Below the pieces are notes generated by a model. The model saw only the letters and a program-made list of their open reading frames with translations, was not told the origin of the DNA and ran no database searches. A DNA stretch of 64,000 nt from Cadophora sp. MPI-SDFR-AT-0126. Lineage: Eukaryota; Ascomycota; Leotiomycetes; Helotiales; Ploettnerulaceae. The position numbers were made by a program, and so were the translations under genes. This document shows positions 55,838-64,000 of this stretch, piece by piece. The stretch lies in contig JAGMVK010000024.1 in NCBI GenBank assembly GCA_020747065.1, positions 310,001 through 374,000 on the forward strand, given 5' to 3'. Every line of letters begins with the position of its first letter. Positions within the stretch are counted from its first letter, which is position 1.

Positions 55838-57599
55838 TACTAGACCTATAATATTACTATTTACTTACCCTTTTGCTTTTATACTTAATACTATATTTAG
55901 TAATATTATGTTATTATATTAAATAAGAAGATTATTCTTACTAGAAATAGTTTATATAATATTTTATTACTTAGAAGATATAGTTAATTAATTCTTATTT
56001 AAATTGTTCTTAATTACTATTTTTAAAAAGTTAGGATTTTAGAGATTTTTTGAATAAATTAATAAATCAGGGTTTAGTTTTGCTTATCGTAAATTAGTAT
56101 AATTAGAGTGAAGTAGTCTTTATTAATAGAGACTTTAAATAACCCCCTTTATATAGAGGTTACTGTAAATAAATTTAAAGTATTGCAATTATTACTACTA
56201 GAATCCTTAAGTTTACGAAATTCTTTTAAATTACCTTTGTTTTTCTTTAGAATATAATCGCGTAATTCCTACCGCTTATGGAATTGCAGTATATAAAAAC
56301 TACCCTAATATTAATATCTCTTACTGAAAAATTATAAAGTATTTTCTTAATACTCTTGAAATCTCTATTTTGGGATTAACCTAAATTACGCCCAAATCTT
56401 CTTTTATTCCTATTATAAATATTACTAATACGGTAAGTTTGTCTAGCGGAATTATTAATAATACTTTTAATTTTCCAACTTTAGTCAAAAGCTTTTTTAG
56501 CCGTAGGACTTGAGGTAATAAAGGTAAAGATTGCGTAAATTAAGATAAGAGAGATTTTAGTAACCTAGATATATTAAAAGGAATTATTTAATTTATAGAG
56601 AATTGAAATTGTGCTTAAGAGGCTTTTTTAGCTTGTATTAAGCAATTACTAATTTCCGCTTAAGTTACGCTAGTAGTACTTCCCGCTAATCCTACCTTAA
56701 TTTCCCTTAGAATCTTATTACTAATTATTTAATCAATAGAAAGAAATGAATCCATAAGTTAGAGTAAATGTACCCTATTTAAGTTAGAAAATACCCCCCT
56801 TATCATATTTAGGGCAGAATTAGATACCCTTTAGGGACCTAAAGTATAATTTATAAAAAAGATTTTTTTTTTAAATAATAGAATTAATCTAATATTTAAG
56901 TAATAGAAAGCTTTAATTAAAGATTGATTAAAGGTTAATATAAGTCTTTACCTAAATGCTTAAGTATAGTAAGCTTTAGTATAAGAATTAATTATTAACC
57001 TAGCTCACTCTTATTTAAAGCTTTAATACTTATTTAAAACTGATATATTCTAGATAGCCCCAGAAATGATTTCTTTATTAAAGACTTACTTTCTTATTAG
57101 AAATAAAGTCTATAAGGCTTGTACTAAGTTCTTTAATATGAGTATGCAAGAATTAGATTACGTATATAAAACCTTTGCTTAATTTTGTGCAAGATTCTAA
57201 AATACTGTAATTTAAGGAAACGTAGCTTATATAGAATAGTTTTTCTTTATATGGCTTAAAATTATTCCCTAGCTTTATACTATTATTACGTTAATTAAAA
57301 GCTTGTAGTAAGACAATTATATAGCAATAGTAATCCATCTTATCTTAATTAATATTAATAAATAATAAAATACACAACTCAATTTATTTCTTACTAATCT
57401 TTATAAATTAGATTCTCTTAAGAGAGTAACTAAATTAGGCCCCTTTTGGAAGACTTCCGGACTACCTACTTCTTAACTAGTACTTAAATTTACTTCTTTT
57501 TCCAATACTCTTTTTTATTACTATTTAATATCGCAGACCTTTACAATTCCTATCCTATTACGTTAGGAGGGTACGTAGAAACCTTAAGGAAGTTTTAGC

Positions 57600-60500
57600 G
57601 ATTTATAAGTAAAGTATTATAAGTACGGAAAGTTTAGATATTATAAGTTAGATTATTTTAAATTAGTTAAGGTTTAGGTTTTTAATAAGGAGGAAGTTAA
57701 TAATAATATTAAAGAGATAGTGAAGAGTAAGGAAGATTAAGTATAGGAAAATAAAGAGGCCTAGGGAAAGACTTTTTTTTAAGTTTACGTAAATATGATT
57801 TATTAAAACTTAATTTAAATTTTTTAATAGGAGAAAAGTAGTTTATAGTTAATTATATACTTAGTATAAATAGATTAGGAATTACACTTTTTATATTAGT
57901 AAATACTAAAGTAAACGATTATCTTTTTATAAATTAAATCATATTTATATGTCTTTTAAGGGCGTTAAGAATAAAGATTCAGTCCCTTTTATACACGGTA
58001 CTAATTCATGGCTTTTAAAGCTCAGTTAGAAGCTACGTTACTTATTATATGCGTTTATACTTAACGATTAACAGTTAACGCGTGTATAATTATCCCTTTG
58101 TAGTTCTTAACTTAAAAAAGCAAGATATAATAATAAGTATTAAATAAATGCATTAATTTTGTCTTAAGTTATAGATAGACCAGAATTAATTTTTATAGCT
58201 ATTTAATTACTCGCCTATTAAATAATAGTCTTAGGAACTAGTCTTGCTCTTTTCATATATATAGCTCCCTCTATAATAAAACTATTAAAGTAACGTAAAC
58301 TGTAAAAATCTAGTAATCTAAAAGAATAAGATATAACGAAAATATCTTTCCTTTATAATTTAAATACTAGAAGAATATCTTCTTTAAGTTATTCTTAAAT
58401 TAATCCTAATATTATTCTTTATAAGTGAAGGACCTTTATAGGTCCAGAAATTAAAATATAAATTATTAAGAATATTACTTATATCTGTATTTATTTATAA
58501 GATTAGCGTAAACACTTTCTATTTCAATATAAAATATAAAGATATTAAGTTCTTTTAAATCAGTATTTATAAAATAGATTATATTTTATAGGAATAGTAT
58601 AAATTAAAAGATCCTGATATTACTTAATTTATATTTAAAAGGCTTCTAAAACAGTATTAATATTTAAAATTAGTATTTTTTAAAAAAGATGCAGATATTT
58701 TTTTACTTTATTAATATTATAATTATAAGATTTATTTTAAGGAGCTATTACTTAATACTTACTCTTCTCTTTACTATTAATTAATAAAGGAGTTTAAAGT
58801 AATAAAGAAGTACTTTCTAAAAAATCTAGATAAGGATTTTATTAAGTTAAACTAGAGTTTATTTGTATTACTTATACTCTTTATTAAAAAGCCCAATAAA
58901 GGCCTGCGATTTTGTATTAATTATTGCAAGTTAAATGCCCTTATACAAAAAGACACTTATTTAATCCCTTAAATTAATAAGCTCCTTACTAAAGTATTAA
59001 ATATAAAGATATTTATAAAATTGGATATTTAGGCCGCCTTCAATTGTATCCGTATAGATCCAATTTTTAAAGAGTATACTATATTTTAGACTAAATACGG
59101 ATTATATAAGTGTAAGGTACTATTATTTAGCTTTTACAATAGACCTGGTATATACCAATGTTATATGAATAATGTATTCTTTAATTACCTGAATAATTTT
59201 TATATAATTTACTTAGATAATATTCTAATTTACTCCAAATCTGTAGGAGAATACTAGGCCTATGTAAAATCTATACTAAAGTGTTTAATAGAAGTCGGAT
59301 TACAAGCTAATATTAAGCAATGCGAATTCCATATTACTTATATTAAGTACCTAAGCTATATAGTAATTACTGAAGGTATTAAGGCAGATCCGGAAAAGAT
59401 TAAATTACTGCGTAATTGAAAGTGCCCCAAGATTATAATAATCGTTAAGTTATACCTAAGTTTTTATGGTTTTTACTAATAATTTATACGTAATTTTAGG
59501 CTTATTACTAAATCTTTATTTGCGCTTACTTGACCTATAGTAGTCTAAAATTAAATAAAAGAGTATTATATTATATTTAAAAAGTTCTAAAAGTAATTAC
59601 TATTAATTCAACGGATTTACTATTTCTAATCGGAATTACTTATTAAGCTAGAAATAGATACTTTTAACAAAGTAATTACTAAAATAGTATCATAATAATA
59701 CAATAACAAATAATAGTACTTACTTGATTTCTATTTATATATACTTAATAATTACGAACTAAATTAGGAAATCCATAATAAAGAACTATACGCTATTATG
59801 AAAAGCTTTTATAAGTAATACCTAGAGTTGATATTCTTTTGGAATAGAATTAAGGTATATTTAGATTATTATTCTTTAAAGTACTTTATAATTACTAAAG
59901 TACTTATTACTAAGTAAGCTTATTAGATAAAAAATTTTTTTAATTTTAATTTCCAAATCATATATACTCCTAGTAAAGATAATTAAAGGATAAATATTTT
60001 AAGTTATTAAGAATAGGATTTAGAAGTATAAAAATAAATTTAGAAAGATAGTTAGAACTAAACTTTATTAGTATTAGGAAGGCTTAATCCCTGCATTAAT
60101 TTAGAGTTAGCGGAACGGTTTATTTCCTCTGTAATTGTAATATCTCTCTTACTATTAACTACTGCTAAGGTAAAAGCTCTTCTAAATGCTCCCCTAGACT
60201 TTTTTAATTTTATTAAAAAGCTTTATTAGAATAATTATACTACCTTTACTAATGTGTAAAAATCCTTATTTAAAGATTATTTAATTAAAGATGAATTCCT
60301 ATTCTTTAAAGATCAATTTTATATACAACGCAATACTTTTCTTTATATTAGATTAATTAAAGAAATGCACGATTAGTTGTCCATTACTTACTCTAATAGG
60401 TTAAAAATATATTAATTTTTAGTCCTAAAGTATTACTGGATTGGAATAGGTTTGGACTATAATTAGTATATAAGAAATTATTAAGTTTATTAATTCTTGT

Positions 60501-61760
60501 ACTTTAAGTATTTTAAATAGTAAGGCCTTTTTTACTTATTACTAATTTCAAATTATTTTATATAGTATTTATATATGGATTATAAGAATTTTTTAAAGGA
60601 TAAGTATAGTTATAATAGAATCCTAGTGTTTATTAATTACTTAAGAAAGGATTCTGTAATAATTCCTTATTACTAAGATATTAATGCACGCGGTATTACT
60701 AAACTTTTTATTTAGTAGATTTATTAATTTAGATATACTTTAGAATTAATTATATTAGATTAAGGGCCGTAATTTATTTTATTATTTTAAAAAGAGTTCT
60801 GCTAAATTATTAGTATTTAAGTCAAGCTTTTTATAGCATATTATAAAAAGACTAATAATTAAATAGAGATTATGAATAAGTATATTGACCAAAGATTACA
60901 GTTATTTATTAATTTTTATTAGGACAATTAAAGTAAATTAATTCCATTAATAAATCAAGCCTAAATAATTCTTCCTCATACTTTTATTAGTATAGTCCTA
61001 TACTGGTTTAAATTTGGATTAGATCTAAGGAATAATTAGGATTGGAACTCTCTTAAAGCTACTACTTCTTTGAAAAGACTCAATTACTGTAATACTAAAG
61101 CAATAGTAGAATACATGAAAGAAGCGTAGGAGTTAGTTAAATCGAATATATAAGCTACGTAAGATTATATAACAAAGGCTATAAACTAGTACTATAAACT
61201 TATTAATTTTCAAGTAAGTAATAAAGTGTACTTATTTACTAAGAACTTTAAAAGCTATTGATTAAGTTGCAAGCTTGGTAATTAATAAAAAGGGCTATTT
61301 AAAATTTTATATTAAGTAAGGAATTTTTACTAGTTCTAATTACTTGCAGGATCAAATATTTATAATGTATTTACTCCTAAGCTATTATTCCGGGATCCAA
61401 ATAATTCCTTACTTAGTTAAGAATAGTCTTAAAATTTCCTTAAGATAATTAAGAATTAAGAAGAATAGAAAGTATAAGAAGTTCTTATATTACGATTATA
61501 TTGCAATACCTTAAAGTATTAAATTAATTAGGTAGGCCACGATTTTGATATTATATAGTATAACGCGTTTAATTTAATAAGGTTACCTTACAAGTTAAGA
61601 GATTTTTACTAAGTTAATTCTTTTACTTTAGGACCACCCTGAAATCTGCCTAAATAGTTAGTCGCATAGGAAAATAGAGAAGGCGATTATAGTTATTTGG
61701 AAAATAATAGACTAATTGATAAAACAGTAAAACAAGGTTTAATTTAAATTATTTAAATAC
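57600..61760 (+). pseudogene. Gypsy pol relic (knuckle, RT, RNase H, integrase)
   Basis: Near 57615-57660 a CCHC knuckle is still visible as YYKYGKFRYYKLDY, with Cys TGT turned to TAT. RT blocks include KGLRFCINYCKLN (about 58890) and IYLDNILIYSKS (about 59205; active-site DD now DN), then ADPEKIKLLRN. RNase H and integrase pieces follow to about 61760. Many stops; a clear Ty3/gypsy order with integrase last. Confidence 0.8.
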
Positions 61761-62790
61761 CCTTTAATTCAAAGCACTAATACTGCGGTCTTGCAACTGC
61801 ACCTTAGCTAAAATATCTCACTAGTTTTACTACAGGGGGCTACTCCTATATGAAAAGTTTAGTATAAAAGTATAATTACGAAGAACTAATAACAAAGCTA
61901 ATTTAAAATAGGACCTATTCTTTCCCTATTCCAAGTTATTTAGAATTTCCTTTTTCTTCCCTGTACCACTAGGGCGTTTACTACTTTAAGTTACTTAGAA
62001 ATAAGTCAATAACTCTCTCTCCTTTTCCTTCCCCTCTACTCTCTTATACTTAATACTACTATAACAAATAATCTCAGTTATTTTAGTAGTATTAGTAATA
62101 ATCTTTTCTTGGATTTAGCTTAGGGCTAAAATTAGACCCTATTTATATATTAATTAAAGATTATTCTAATCTTATTTAAGGAAAAATAAGTATATTTAGA
62201 ATTAGATCTTTATTTTAAATAGAAATAATTATAAGTAAAACTTATAATAAAAGAAAAAGATAAAAAAAAAAGGGAGTAATCTATAGCTTATTATATAACT
62301 AGATCCGTAATAGCTTAGTAAAGAATACGGGTTTTTTTTAATAATTCCAATTGCAGCTTATCCTATATTTTAGGAATATTAATAATAGTAATACGCAATT
62401 TAGCATTAATCTTTTAAAAAGTAGAAATAATACTTTTATTATTTTTAGTAGTAATAGTAAAAAAGAGTTTATAATATTCCTTAGTTATATAGTATAGAAT
62501 TTAGTATAAAAATTAGTATTTTAGCTTATCTGAATTATAATTAGATTATATTTATAATAATTAAGATTTAGGAAAAAGAAATGGAAAATACTTACGAGAT
62601 TATACTTTTCTACTTACTTTTTATAGTACGTATACTTCTTACTTTTAGTACTATTAAACTCGCAAATATAGTTTAATTCCGTAGTAAGTAAGTAGATATA
62701 TTAAATATAATACTTATAGTAGGCGGACTTAAGGGTATTAATAGGGGTTAAAGTAAGTATTATTTATATTAATACACTAAATTAATTCCA
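61760..62790 (-). pseudogene. RIP-destroyed antisense gene of the gypsy element
   Basis: It is homologous by position and sequence to 580-1590 and to the three-exon antisense gene at 24483-25296. The shared block TTTTACTACAGGGGGCTACT occurs here and near 24390, just beyond the antisense stop. No open frame remains. Confidence 0.55.
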
Positions 62791-63237
62791 AATTATTACT
62801 AAATTACTAGGAATTCAGAATTTAATTTATTCTTAAATTACTTATTTTATTTAATATAGATTATTAAAATATATTAGTAATATATATAAATCAATAAATT
62901 TCTATATATAAGATTTACTTATAAAGCTTGAAGTTATAATTATTTAAAGAAGAAAGTCAGAATTTTAAAGATCTGTATTATTAAGTACTATAATATACAT
63001 AATAGTAAGTAATTATAGTCCTACTAGACTTAGTTTAAACATCTTTTGAACGGCTTTATAATTAAATTATTACCTTACTTATTATTATTATTATTATTAA
63101 TTAGCACTACTGAATTAATACTTTTTCCGGAATTTTTTTACTAAAGTTATATATTTTTATTATTTTATACAACGATAATTCTATATAGAAATATAATTTA
63201 GAGCTTAGGGGCAAGTTTTTTTATAGGAGGGAGGTAA

Positions 63238-63459
63238 TGTAATATTGAAGTAACGGAAGTATTAGAAATAAAAGTACTTAGATTTAGTTAGAATATTATT
63301 GAACAGAAGCTGGACTAGATTCATGTATATATAGGACTACTTCCCCTGTAAGGGTTCCTTACTTTCTTATTTTTTTTATACTAGACTTATAATATTATTA
63401 TTTACCTACCCTCTTACTCCTATACTTGATACTGCACTTAGTAATATTGCGTTGTTATA
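63238..63459 (+). repeat. 3' LTR of the gypsy element
   Basis: 222 bp, TGTAATATTGAAG... to ...GCGTTGTTATA, followed directly by the target duplication AATAG. Confidence 0.92.
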
Positions 63460-64000
63460 AATAGGTTATAATTTGTAATATAATATATATAGTCAAATAG
63501 GAGTTTCAAGCTCGTTCTTGAAATTATACTCTTTTTGATATATTAGTCGAGTAGTAAAACCTATTCCTATAACTCCGGCGTCGGCTAATCACTAGTTCGT
63601 AATATAATTTCAAGAACCCTAGTTTATACGACTCTGAGTTTTAGCTAAGAGATTAAGCGAGGGCGATACAAGCTGAAACCGATAAGGATTCTAAGTATAC
63701 GTGATTTTATTAAGCTAATTACTAACGATATATTATCATATGTCAAGGATTCTCAGCTAGTAGCGAATAAGATAATTCTACGCGGAGATACTCCGGCCGA
63801 CTTTACTAAGCTAATAGGAGTCTGTAAGCCGATTATATCGTGTAAATCTAAGCGAGGTTATAGTAACTATTATTAGCTTGCTTCGGCGACACCTCTACCT
63901 ACGGGTTTTCTTCGGGGGTGATATTACGAATAGGTTATAATTCGTAATATAATATATATAGTCGAATAGGAGTTTCGAGCTTGTTCTTGAAATTATACCC
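63460..64000 (+). mobile_element. Part of another LTR-type element that received the gypsy insertion
   Basis: 63460-63531 and 63929-64000 are near-identical ~72-bp stretches beginning AATAGGTTATAATT. The second copy is preceded by TATTACG. The left flank of the gypsy element ends TATTACGAATAG, so the uninterrupted second copy shows what the empty site looked like. Between the copies, a frame with GDTPADFTKLIG looks like the tail of a retrotransposon pol. The window ends inside the repeat, so family and LTR length cannot be fixed. Confidence 0.6.

Larger units (their letters stand above)
54394..55918 (+). repeat. 5' LTR of the gypsy element, split by a Tc1/mariner insertion
   Basis: LTR parts are 54394-54536 and 55840-55918 (222 bp together). 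Joined at the TA, they align along their length with the LTRs at 63238-63459 and 2061-2282. Confidence 0.9.
54394..63459 (+). mobile_element. Complete Ty3/gypsy LTR retrotransposon, RIP-degraded, with nested Tc1/mariner
   Basis: Ends TGTAACG and GTTATA (ancestral GTTACA) are flanked by identical 5-mers AATAG at 54389-54393 and 63460-63464, a 5-bp target duplication. Both LTRs are 222 bp once the 1.3-kb mariner insertion in the 5' LTR is removed. A purine tract (AGGAGGGAGG) precedes the 3' LTR. Internal relics in gypsy order are CCHC knuckle, reverse transcriptase, RNase H and integrase, then an antisense gene relic. Stops throughout fit RIP. Confidence 0.92.

Overview
The window comes from a filamentous ascomycete (Pezizomycotina). 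Genes carry short GT-AG introns of about 50-80 nt with typical fungal splice and branch signals. The recognisable families are fungal: NACHT-type NLR, Zn2Cys6 regulators, UstYa-like proteins, Kex2-processed repeat precursors, and secreted glycosidases. Long AT-rich tracts hold retrotransposons whose codons have decayed by C-to-T / G-to-A changes (Gln and Trp codons to stops, Cys TGT to TAT), the signature of repeat-induced point mutation (RIP).

Layout. 1-2282: 3' end of a RIP-degraded Ty3/gypsy element with its LTR. 2283-13300: a gene-bearing island with a truncated membrane-protein gene, an NLR pseudogene, a kinase pseudogene and other relics. It also contains what I consider the most interesting locus: a 7-exon, Kex2-processed repeat (KEP / RiPP-type) precursor gene (7212-8006, minus), with a divergent UstYa-like membrane protein carrying two HXXHC motifs (9403-10035) and part of a probable regulator (10757-11422). 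13300-26300: a transposon graveyard with an inverted pair of 230-bp LTRs, an AAT microsatellite, a Tc1/mariner-like relic and a complete Ty1/copia-type element (18322-25995). The copia element contains a nearly intact three-exon gene in antisense orientation. 26300-51500: a CAZyme block bracketed by two copies of a ~290-bp repeat. It holds a tannase/feruloyl esterase, a cytosolic GH3, an MFS transporter, a GH43, a GH3 pseudogene, a carboxylesterase, a GH78-type alpha-rhamnosidase and an intact secreted GH3. 51566-53736: a Zn2Cys6 regulator. 54394-63459: a complete, RIP-degraded gypsy element with 222-bp LTRs and a 5-bp target duplication (AATAG). Its 5' LTR is split by an intact Tc1/mariner, and the whole sits inside an LTR-like repeat of yet another element.

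How genes may work together (inference). The CAZyme block has the parts expected for stripping acyl groups (esterases), rhamnose (GH78), glucose (GH3) and xylose/arabinose (GH43) from plant glycosides or wall fragments and importing a small product (MFS). The Zn2Cys6 gene at its edge is a candidate local regulator. The KEP gene and UstYa-like gene fit the minimal layout of fungal dikaritin-type RiPP loci. No tRNA, rRNA or CRISPR was found. All gene models were derived by reading splice signals by eye; those with exon sums divisible by three are stated.
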